Shown in pieces: positions 27,151 through 33,464 of a stretch of DNA of 64,000 nucleotides. How positions within the stretch are numbered: the first letter of the stretch is position 1; each line of letters starts with the position of its first letter. The notes beneath the pieces are model-generated. The model was not told the DNA's origin, made no database searches, and worked only from the letters and a program-made list of their open reading frames with translations. Origin of the DNA: Pseudoalteromonas sp. 3D05 (GTDB lineage Bacteria; Pseudomonadota; Gammaproteobacteria; Enterobacterales; Alteromonadaceae); contig NZ_PDUS01000011.1 of NCBI RefSeq assembly GCF_002723455.1, positions 76,203 through 140,202 of the forward strand. Direction: 5' to 3'. The position numbers and the translations under genes were made by a program.

Positions 27151-28710
27151 CTATGGTGCAACTGCAGGGTAAACGTAGCTTGCATCAAGACCAAGCGGGA
27201 TACCAAGTGCCCAATAGCCTAGTAAAAACAAACTCCAACCAATCATAAAGGCAATTGAATACGGCAGCATCATTGCAATCAAGGTGCCGATGCCCGTGCC
27301 TTTAACATACTTCTGACAGTACACCACCACAAGCGGGAAGTAAGGCATTAGCGGAGTAATAATGTTTGAGCTTGAATCACCTACACGATACGCGGCTTGC
27401 GTTAAATCAGGTGAAATACCCAGTTGCATTAACATAGGCACAAATACAGGACCTAGTAACGCCCATTTAGCCGAGCTAGAACCAACAAATAAGTTAACAA
27501 AGCCAGTCAAAAAGATGATACCTACAACCGTTACAGCACTCGGTAGCTCCATTGCTTTTAAGATTTGTGCGCCTTCAATTGCCAGTAACGCACCTAAGTT
27601 TGATTTACTAAACGCTGCAATAAATAACGAACAGAAAAACGCCATTACAATGTAATAAGCCATGCCATTCATCGCTTTACTCATTGCATCTATCATGTCT
27701 TTAGTGCTTTTAAACGTGCCAACTGTAAAACCATAAACCGCACCTGGGATCCAAAACAATAAAAAGATAAGCGGCACGATTGACTGCATTAAAGGTGAAC
27801 TAAAATTAGTAAGTGAACCATCAGCGCTGCGCATTGCTGAATCCGCTGGTGCAGAAACAAATGCCAATAAAGCAAGTCCCGCCACCATTACTGCACTTGC
27901 AATAAAGAAAGCTCGCTTTTCATCGCTACGCGCATCTTCAAACACAGGAAGATCTTCTTCATTTCCGTCAAGATCTGTATTTTTCAATCGAGGTTCAATA
28001 ATTTTATCAGTGATATACCAGCCTAATAAAACAATAAATAAGCTAGAAGCTGAAGTGAACGCCCAGTTATTTAATGGGTTAATCGACATTGTCGGGTTAA
28101 TTATTTGCGCCGCACTTTGGGTAAAGCTTTGCAATAATGGGTCAATGCCTGAAGGAATAAAGTTAGCACCAAAACCGCCACTTACACCAGCAAACGCCGC
28201 TGCAATACCCGCAAGCGGATGACGCCCTGCCGCATAAAAAATAACGCCAGCGAGTGGGATAACTAATACATATCCGGCATCCGTTGCGGTGTGGCTAACA
28301 ATGGCAACCAAAATAATAGACGGTGTAAGTAACTGTTTAGGCGTTACCTTTAACATAAGCTTTAAGCCCGTGTTAATAAAGCCTGAATGCTCAGCGACAC
28401 CGACACCCAGCATTGCTACTAGTACCACGCCTAATGGGGCAAAACCGGTAAATGTTTTTACCATAGACGATAAGAAGGTGGCGAGTGAATCACTGGCCAA
28501 CATATTATTAATAATAATGGCTTCGCCAGTGCGTGGATCTATTGCATCAAACTGAATACCTGAAAACCACCACGACAAAACCCAAATGAGTAGCATGGCA
28601 AATAGAAAGATAATTGCTGGATCAGGTAGTTTGTTACCCACCCTTTCGACAAAGTTTAAAAATCGCGCAACTAGCCCGGTCGGCATTGTCGCATCATTAT
28701 TGTTGTTCAT
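27151..28710 (-). CDS. abgT: AbgT-family transporter
   Basis: 519 aa polytopic inner-membrane protein. It begins with the family motif FLNFVERVGNKLPDPAIIFL and has about 11-12 hydrophobic segments. The conserved hairpin VSGGFGANFIPSGIDPLL and the late motif RVGDSSSNIITPLMPYFPLV are typical of AbgT. E. coli AbgT imports p-aminobenzoyl-glutamate; relatives such as MtrF and YdaH export sulfonamides, so the direction of transport cannot be told from sequence. It is monocistronic between two terminators. Confidence 0.88.
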   Translation of the reverse strand: MNNNNDATMPTGLVARFLNFVERVGNKLPDPAIIFLFAMLLIWVLSWWFSGIQFDAIDPRTGEAIIINNMLASDSLATFLSSMVKTFTGFAPLGVVLVAMLGVGVAEHSGFINTGLKLMLKVTPKQLLTPSIILVAIVSHTATDAGYVLVIPLAGVIFYAAGRHPLAGIAAAFAGVSGGFGANFIPSGIDPLLQSFTQSAAQIINPTMSINPLNNWAFTSASSLFIVLLGWYITDKIIEPRLKNTDLDGNEEDLPVFEDARSDEKRAFFIASAVMVAGLALLAFVSAPADSAMRSADGSLTNFSSPLMQSIVPLIFLLFWIPGAVYGFTVGTFKSTKDMIDAMSKAMNGMAYYIVMAFFCSLFIAAFSKSNLGALLAIEGAQILKAMELPSAVTVVGIIFLTGFVNLFVGSSSAKWALLGPVFVPMLMQLGISPDLTQAAYRVGDSSSNIITPLMPYFPLVVVYCQKYVKGTGIGTLIAMMLPYSIAFMIGWSLFLLGYWALGIPLGLDASYVYPAVAP

Positions 28711-28824
28711 TTCGCTTGTTCCCTAGAAGTTTAACCAGCATACATTACCGCAAATGCTGCGTTAGGTAAATTTTAAGTAAACAATAAAGCTGTAAATTAG
28801 GAACAAACATTTGTAAGTGCACAA

Positions 28825-28848
28825 AAAAACGGCCATTCAGCCGTTTTT
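28825..28848 (-). terminator. Terminator of the yfcL cluster
   Basis: ACGGC/GCCGT stem extended by A/T pairs, with a 6-base loop CATTCA. On the minus strand it ends in a run of T, 24 bases after the yfcL stop. Confidence 0.8.
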
Positions 28849-28871
28849 ATTTGTACAACAATAAATCACAT

Positions 28872-29147
28872 TCAAGCGAGTGCTTTTACTTCTTCCCAGA
28901 TACGCACTACAAGTGCTTTATCATCTTCGTTTAGTTCACCATTGCGATAAGCTTTAACTAAGCTTTTCTCAACCGTTTCATTAAGCTCTGACACTTCTAA
29001 ATTAAGCTCTTCTACTTGTGCATAGCCTACGGCTAAATCAAAATGACCACGTAGATAACCACCTGCAAAAAGCTCATCATCAGTGGCTTTTACTACTAAA
29101 TCGTCAAAATATTGCTGCGCTGCATCAATGTAACTTACTAAACTCAT
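28872..29147 (-). CDS. yfcL: YfcL-family protein
   Basis: 91 aa small acidic helical protein of the YfcL family (function unknown). In E. coli yfcL is next to epmC (yfcM), and here it is the last gene of a three-gene unit with epmC. It starts directly after the stop of the ATP-NAD-kinase-like gene and is followed by a terminator. No membrane segment or catalytic motif is seen. Confidence 0.75.
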   Translation of the reverse strand: MSLVSYIDAAQQYFDDLVVKATDDELFAGGYLRGHFDLAVGYAQVEELNLEVSELNETVEKSLVKAYRNGELNEDDKALVVRIWEEVKALA

Positions 29148-30290
29148 TTAATTCTCCTGTACTTGCAGGGTGTCTTGGTGACCCACAGCATACATAACAT
29201 GGTCGTTAAATCCGGTTGTAACCCGCATATAACCACTTAATTCATCATCTAGTTCGCTATCGCCAGTATCAGCAATGAGCGGCCGGCCATTTAAGGCCTG
29301 TAATTTTGTTTTGGTTGCCACAACGATAATATTGTCTTTACCAATTGCACGAATAAGTGCAGGGCTTAATTGTTGATTACCCCGACCAAATATATGCCCT
29401 TGTCCGCCGATCAAAGTGATCACCAACTTTGTTGGCACACCTTTCGTTAAATCAATTAATTGTTGAGCGGTCAAGTCGTTGCCTAAGAGGCTTTGATCTT
29501 GCACTAAATCAACCCCGAGCAAGGTGTTACTAAGGCCCATTTCTTCCATTATTGCCTCAACGGTTGAGCCACTGCCCATAATGTACTGGGTATCTTCTTC
29601 CATTTCTGACACCACGTAAGCTGCAATATCAGCAAGTACTAATTCATCAGTTTCTTTACCGCCGTTTTTAACGGCTTGTACATAACGTACTTCACTAGGT
29701 ACTTGCATTTCACCGTAACGCTTGGCTTTTACTGTGCCTTGGCGAAAAGCATCTTCATCAATATCCATGACATCCGCATCTGCTAATGTAACTAGCTCGC
29801 CTTTAACCAGCATCTCTACAACCCGACCCGCTGCTTTAGGGGTAATGGCATAAACTCCTGAATGAATCTTACAGCCAGCAGGAATGCCAAGCACTGGTAC
29901 GCTGTCATCCACCGCATGACAAATATTGCGTGCGGTACCATCGCCACCAGCAAACAATATTAAATCTACACCAAGTTGCTGCAAGGCTTTTGCAGCAAGC
30001 TCTGTATCATCACTGGTTGTCGAGTGCTCGCTGCGATAAATAACCTGCGTTGAAAAGCCAAGTTCCTTAGCCGTGTTTTCACCCATGACATCATTAACAG
30101 TAAAAATGGTTAACTGCTCTTTATAAGGCAGCAACACCTCAAGCGCGGCTATAGTGCGTAAATTGGCTTTAGGCTGGGCGCCTAATTCAATGGCTTTTGC
30201 AGCGGTATCAATACCATCGCTGCCCTTCAATGCAACACTTCCACCTAAACCCGCAACAGGGTTTACAATTAAGCCTAATTTAAACTGCAT
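29148..30290 (-). CDS. ATP-NAD kinase family protein (AcoX-like)
   Basis: 380 aa. The N-terminal kinase fold starts LGLIVNPVAGLGG and contains the nucleotide-binding motif FAGGDGTARNI (near residue 110). The C-terminal part has VATKTKLQALNGRPL and a final strand RVTTGFNDHVMY. This is the long family related to NAD and diacylglycerol kinases but distinct from NadK; the true substrate is unknown. It overlaps epmC by 11 bases and abuts yfcL, so it is part of one operon with an EF-P modification gene. No functional link between them is evident. Confidence 0.8.
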   Translation of the reverse strand: MQFKLGLIVNPVAGLGGSVALKGSDGIDTAAKAIELGAQPKANLRTIAALEVLLPYKEQLTIFTVNDVMGENTAKELGFSTQVIYRSEHSTTSDDTELAAKALQQLGVDLILFAGGDGTARNICHAVDDSVPVLGIPAGCKIHSGVYAITPKAAGRVVEMLVKGELVTLADADVMDIDEDAFRQGTVKAKRYGEMQVPSEVRYVQAVKNGGKETDELVLADIAAYVVSEMEEDTQYIMGSGSTVEAIMEEMGLSNTLLGVDLVQDQSLLGNDLTAQQLIDLTKGVPTKLVITLIGGQGHIFGRGNQQLSPALIRAIGKDNIIVVATKTKLQALNGRPLIADTGDSELDDELSGYMRVTTGFNDHVMYAVGHQDTLQVQEN

Positions 30291-30834
30291 TCTTTAGCTC
30301 CTCAGGGGGCTGCCACTCAAATTGCGTAGCACTGATAGGCCACGGTGTTTTATAAAATGAACTTAACGCATGTAATAACCGATTAGTACGCTCATTGAAG
30401 CCTACTTGTAGCAAATGTAAAACCTGCTGGTATACGCGTGCTTGAAAAGCGAATCGGCACGTTTGTTCGCCATTTAAATTATCAACCGAGACATTAAAAT
30501 TAACCCCAGCGGCAACACTAAGTGCCCATTCAATGGCTTGTGGTTTAATTTCAACGCTTTCAAACTCAGCTTGCTGCGCTTTATCACGGCCATCAGGGCA
30601 ATACCAATAACCGTAATCTTCTAATAATCGTCGTTTATCGCCAGCGACTAACCAATGAGCAATTTCATGCAGAGCACTGGCATAAAAACCATGAGCAAAT
30701 ATAATTTGGTGAAAGCTTGTTTCATCACTAGCAGGAATATAAATGGGCTCATGCTCACCTTTTACTAAGCGCGTATTATGGCTTTGATAAAACGTTGACT
30801 CAAAAATAGATATTAGATCGGCTATTTGGTGCAT
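30280..30834 (-). CDS. epmC: Elongation factor P hydroxylase EpmC
   Basis: 184 aa, against 182 in E. coli. Non-haem iron enzyme that hydroxylates the lysyl-modified lysine of EF-P. The metal motif HEIAHW lies near residue 56, with WYCPDGRDKAQQAEFE as the conserved following block. First gene of the epmC / ATP-NAD kinase / yfcL unit. The accessory cassette island begins just upstream, so the gene marks the edge of the conserved backbone. Confidence 0.9.
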   Translation of the reverse strand: MHQIADLISIFESTFYQSHNTRLVKGEHEPIYIPASDETSFHQIIFAHGFYASALHEIAHWLVAGDKRRLLEDYGYWYCPDGRDKAQQAEFESVEIKPQAIEWALSVAAGVNFNVSVDNLNGEQTCRFAFQARVYQQVLHLLQVGFNERTNRLLHALSSFYKTPWPISATQFEWQPPEELKNAV

Positions 30835-30915
30835 AAGGTTTAATAATTCGCCTGAATAAACTGTAATAAGTACATGCTAAAAACGAGGCGAATTGTACGG
30901 GCTTTTAAAGGGAAA

Positions 30916-31049
30916 GTAAAAAGCGTTACACATAGACTAAGTGAATAAGTCTTAACTTAATCTGTCAGGTTTGACTTTTAGATTTTGATCAATCTGACAG
31001 TCGCATAGTGCCAATTGCGGACACTCATAAACTTAGTCGCTTTTTACAC
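30916..31049 (-). repeat. Decayed attC-like end of the second cassette
   Basis: On the minus strand the stop TAG of the membrane-protein gene is followed by CA and CGTGTAA. This is the complement of the TTACACG that opens this cassette and has the same stop-CA-R'' layout as the first cassette. An imperfect long inverted repeat spans the segment: GTAAAAAGCGACTAAGT on one side, ACTTAGT and CGCTTTTTAC on the other, with 10 extra bases. The AAC/GTT triplets needed for recombination are lost (AAA, and TAC), so it is probably inactive. Confidence 0.4.
30931..30970 (+). repeat. Left copy of a diverged 37-40 base inverted repeat
   Basis: Contains AAGTGAATAAGTCTTAACTT followed by AATCTGTCAG. About 29 of 37 positions match the reverse complement of 32976-33014. 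The pair brackets the cassette island. A partial third copy (ATCTGACAG at 30992-31000) lies next to it. It resembles an insertion-sequence end but no transposase is nearby. Confidence 0.5.
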
Positions 31050-31052
31050 GTG

Positions 31053-31526
31053 CTATATAGTGGGCCAAAACATTTCCTCATACTTCTCACCGTTCTCACT
31101 TTCCCAAGTTAACTTAACTTGATACTTTTTGGGGCTTCCCGTGTGTATTCCCGCTAAGAGCTTAACTCTTGAGTTTGCCTTTATCTCTTGGTGAGGAAAC
31201 TTATCTTTTAGGTCATGAGATGACAAAGGACTATCTTCGCAATCGACTAGCTCAAAATTGACATTGTAGGCACTACCGTGTCCTGTGTTGGAAATATAAA
31301 AGTTGTAAGACTTACCAAGCTTCGTGAGATTTACATTGAATTTTGGCTTCGTTCTATTTGATTTTTCTTCTGCGATACTTTCAATTTGAAGCCTAGATAG
31401 CTCAGCGGTGATCCTTTCAAGTTCTAAATGTTCTTTAGCTAACTTCCTTGTGCGCATCAAAGATACGGTAGAAATTATCGCTGCCAAAGCAGATACAAGT
31501 AAGCTTAGAGTTTCAAACTTACTCAT
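31053..31526 (-). CDS. Hypothetical membrane-anchored protein in cassette 2
   Basis: 157 aa, not recognised. One hydrophobic N-terminal segment (residues about 5-22, LSLLVSALAAIISTVSLM) is followed by a basic helical stretch (RKLAKEHLELERITAELS) and a beta-rich domain (about 60-157) containing FNVNLTKLGKSYNFYISNTG. Probably anchored in the inner membrane with the domain on the cytoplasmic side, judging by the Arg/Lys after the helix. Its ATG overlaps the TGA of the zinc-ribbon gene by 4 bases, so the two are co-translated. The stop TAG is followed two bases later by a cassette-end motif. Confidence 0.6.
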   Translation of the reverse strand: MSKFETLSLLVSALAAIISTVSLMRTRKLAKEHLELERITAELSRLQIESIAEEKSNRTKPKFNVNLTKLGKSYNFYISNTGHGSAYNVNFELVDCEDSPLSSHDLKDKFPHQEIKANSRVKLLAGIHTGSPKKYQVKLTWESENGEKYEEMFWPTI

Positions 31527-31759
31527 TTAAAACGCCCCTTAAATGTTTTCTTGAGCATTTTTTCAATTTCTGCCTTCGCTTCAGGAATGACGACTTCTTT
31601 AGCTTGCTCAATACCCACTTCTTTTAGGTCTGCCAACATGATTTTAAAATGACAGCTATTACATTTCACGAAGTCGTCATCTTTTGGGTTTTCTGGTTGC
31701 TCAAATTCAGTATGTCCACACTGGGGGCATTGAATAGATATATGGTCAGTTTTAATCAC
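31523..31759 (-). CDS. Small zinc-ribbon protein in cassette 2
   Basis: 78 aa with two CxxC knuckles, CPQCGH (11-16) and CNSCHF (33-38), forming a zinc ribbon. An alpha-helical basic tail (IEKMLKKTFKGRFK) follows. GTG start with AAGGAG six bases upstream. It opens cassette 2, 16 bases after the attC-like site, and its stop overlaps the start of the membrane-anchored protein. Zinc ribbons of this kind often bind nucleic acid or protein; no specific function is claimed. Confidence 0.65.
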   Translation of the reverse strand: MIKTDHISIQCPQCGHTEFEQPENPKDDDFVKCNSCHFKIMLADLKEVGIEQAKEVVIPEAKAEIEKMLKKTFKGRFK

Positions 31760-31774
31760 GATATCTCCTTGTAC

Positions 31775-31874
31775 GTGTAACGATAAACTAAGCGGAAAAA
31801 TACAATTTGGCTAAAATTAGCGAGGTACGAGCAAAAGCTAACTGTAGTTTTTCCGATTAAGTGCCTTGTTAAGT
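31775..31874 (-). repeat. attC-like recombination site of cassette 1
   Basis: Reading the minus strand: R'' ACTTAAC fits RYYYAAC exactly, then AAGGCACTTAATCGGAAAAA, about 45 central bases, TTTTTCCGCTTAGTTTATC, and R' GTTACAC, which fits GTTRRRY at 6 of 7 positions. The inner arms pair imperfectly, as attC stems do, and the site is 100 bases long. It starts two bases after the stop of the tetratricopeptide gene. R'' is the exact complement of the GTTAAGT that precedes that gene. Confidence 0.65.
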
Positions 31875-31876
31875 TG

Positions 31877-32692
31877 CTAGTACTCTACTTTTTGCAAACG
31901 GCGCTGAGCAGTGTCTTTGTAGAAACTATCAGTATCACCTGCTTTTGTGATAATGGTATTCAGCCACAAACGAGTATTTGCCCAGTCTTTTTGACTCCAA
32001 TAAGCTTGTGCAATTTGATAGCGGAAAGCTTGTAACGTAGAAGCTTTTGAAAATTGCGTTTCAAGCTCCTTAAAAGCTTTTAGAACCTGAGGCATGTATT
32101 TGGCAAAATCTTCTTCAACACCAAATCTAGAACCATATTGGCCGCGCTCTTTCCAACCCAAAAGAGTTCTTATTTTTTCTTCGTAGGCGATTCTTGCTGC
32201 TTTGCTATTTGGGAATTCAGTAATCGTTTTGTCATACCATTTGTTAGCTGTTTCTACTTTTGGAATCCAACTAGAGTCAATTGTAAAACGACTATCTTTA
32301 TCTGATGACCAAAAATCCGCGTGTTTTAAATAAGATGCAGCGATTGCATTATCTACAGACTCTTTAGCACTTTCGCCTACTATTTCAGATAACTGATCAA
32401 TTTTATTTTTAACTGATTTAGCTTCATTTGAAGAGGGGTATTTAAGAGAGAGTTGAGTCCATGTTTTTAAGGCTTGTGTGACTTGATTACTTTCAAATGA
32501 GACTCTCCCTAATTCATAGTAGGCTTTAGCTTTGTTGGAGTCTGATGTTTTACTAAATATAATATCAATTAACTCAATCTTAGCCTGGTCTTTCAAACCA
32601 TGCTCAGATAGAACCTTTGCCTTTTCAAGAGACGCTGCATAGGAGCTTGTAATAACAAGCGATAAACTTAAAGCGATAATTGTTTTTTTCAT
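31877..32692 (-). CDS. Periplasmic TPR-like repeat protein in cassette 1
   Basis: 271 aa with an N-terminal signal peptide (MKKTIIALSLSLVITSSYA) and presumed cleavage after SYA, so exported. The mature part is helical with tetratricopeptide-like units (AKAYYELGRVSFESNQVTQA; later FRYQIAQAYWSQKDW). The longer in-frame start 14 codons upstream would hide the signal peptide; the ATG at 32692 follows GGAAGAA and is chosen. It is the only gene of cassette 1, flanked by 13-base inverted repeats at 31867-31879 and 32729-32741. Likely a protein-interaction scaffold; function unknown. Confidence 0.75.
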   Translation of the reverse strand: MKKTIIALSLSLVITSSYAASLEKAKVLSEHGLKDQAKIELIDIIFSKTSDSNKAKAYYELGRVSFESNQVTQALKTWTQLSLKYPSSNEAKSVKNKIDQLSEIVGESAKESVDNAIAASYLKHADFWSSDKDSRFTIDSSWIPKVETANKWYDKTITEFPNSKAARIAYEEKIRTLLGWKERGQYGSRFGVEEDFAKYMPQVLKAFKELETQFSKASTLQAFRYQIAQAYWSQKDWANTRLWLNTIITKAGDTDSFYKDTAQRRLQKVEY

Positions 32693-32733
32693 GATTCTTC
32701 CTTGGCTTAGATTGATACTGAATATAGATAGCA

Positions 32734-32870
32734 ACTTAACAGCTTATTGAACACCATTTGGGTGGTTTATAACACACTAAAACGGCGTATATTACAGACC
32801 TTGATAATTTCACCAATAATTACTTTTGTAAACAAGTAATTAAAGTGGCTGAGAATTACGCTTGTTATTT
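32734..32870 (-). repeat. attC-like site preceding cassette 1
   Basis: On the minus strand it runs from AAATAAC (weak R'') to GTTAAGT (perfect GTTRRRY). The arms TAACAAGC...CAGCCA and TGG..TG...GCTGTTA pair with two unpaired bases on one side, as in folded attC bottom strands. The length of 137 is within the known range. The centre holds a 9-bp hairpin TAATTACTT/AAGTAATTA (32817-32842). A 14-base direct repeat CACYAAAACGGCGT lies at 32775-32788 and 32873-32886. No intact cassette precedes it. Confidence 0.45.
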
Positions 32871-32974
32871 TGCACCAAAACGGCGTTTAATAATGCTATT
32901 GGACAAAATTAGATTTCTACTTAAAACATAGGAATAAATTTAACTTTTGCAGTGTTCGTTAATCGCTCATGGCT

Positions 32975-33014
32975 GTCTGTCAGATGAAGTCTAAACCTAT
33001 TCACTTAATCTGTA
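32975..33014 (-). repeat. Right copy of the diverged inverted repeat
   Basis: Minus strand TTAAGTGAATAGGTTTAGAC followed by TTCATCTGACAG, matching the copy at 30931-30970 in opposite orientation. On the plus strand it reads TGTCAGATGAAGTC. Together the pair encloses about 2 kb. The rest of 32870-33047 shows no gene. Confidence 0.5.
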
Positions 33015-33047
33015 AGCTCAGATATGAGCTAGTACAAAGTTACAAAT

Positions 33048-33416
33048 TTATAAATCTTCTATCTTACTTCGCTCATGAAGATAACGTTTTAAAAGCTGAG
33101 TATTGCGGGTATTTGCTTTAAAAAAAGCATCAAAAATATCACCCACAATAGGGATCAAGCCAACAAAAAAATCAATGAGCATATTTGTGATTATTCTTGA
33201 TTTAACGCGCCAACCAACACCTAAACGCTGCGCTTCAAAAAGTACATAACTTGAAAGAATTAGTCCTGCTGCATCTCCAATACCGGGAATAATACCAATC
33301 AGCGCTTCTATACCAAACTTAAATTTTGTAAAAGGTATACCAACACTGCTGTCGGTAAACCGGCTAAATCTTTCTAAGCGTTTTAATGTTGCTTGGTGCT
33401 CAATGTCCGTTTTCAT
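33048..33416 (-). CDS. DUF4112 membrane protein
   Basis: 122 aa. Contains the DUF4112 pattern: RLERFSRFTDSSVGIP..FKFGIEALIGIIPGIGDAAGLILSS, then a second hydrophobic stretch NMLIDFFVGLIPIVGDIFD and a conserved KANTRN near the end. Two glycine/proline-rich hydrophobic repeats (IPGIGDA and IPIVGDI) suggest a re-entrant or hairpin membrane structure. AAGGAGGTTGTT precedes the ATG, a very strong ribosome-binding site. Function of the family is unknown. It lies just outside the cassette island. Confidence 0.8.
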   Translation of the reverse strand: MKTDIEHQATLKRLERFSRFTDSSVGIPFTKFKFGIEALIGIIPGIGDAAGLILSSYVLFEAQRLGVGWRVKSRIITNMLIDFFVGLIPIVGDIFDAFFKANTRNTQLLKRYLHERSKIEDL

Positions 33417-33464
33417 AACAACCTCCTTTAATCATCATAAATAAACGCCTAATCCACTAGAATA

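Larger units (their letters stand above)
30916..32870 (-). mobile_element. Two-cassette integron-like island without integrase
   Basis: Three minus-strand genes lie between attC-like sites at 32734-32870, 31775-31874 and a decayed one at 30916-31049. Cassette 1 (31781-32739) begins TTAAGTTGCTA and its attC begins TAGCAACTTAA, an exact complement, as expected when a cassette ring closes on itself. Cassette 2 begins TTACACG and ends CGTGTAA. No integrase gene is in the window, so this is an isolated cassette cluster. The interpretation is from sequence structure alone. Confidence 0.6.
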
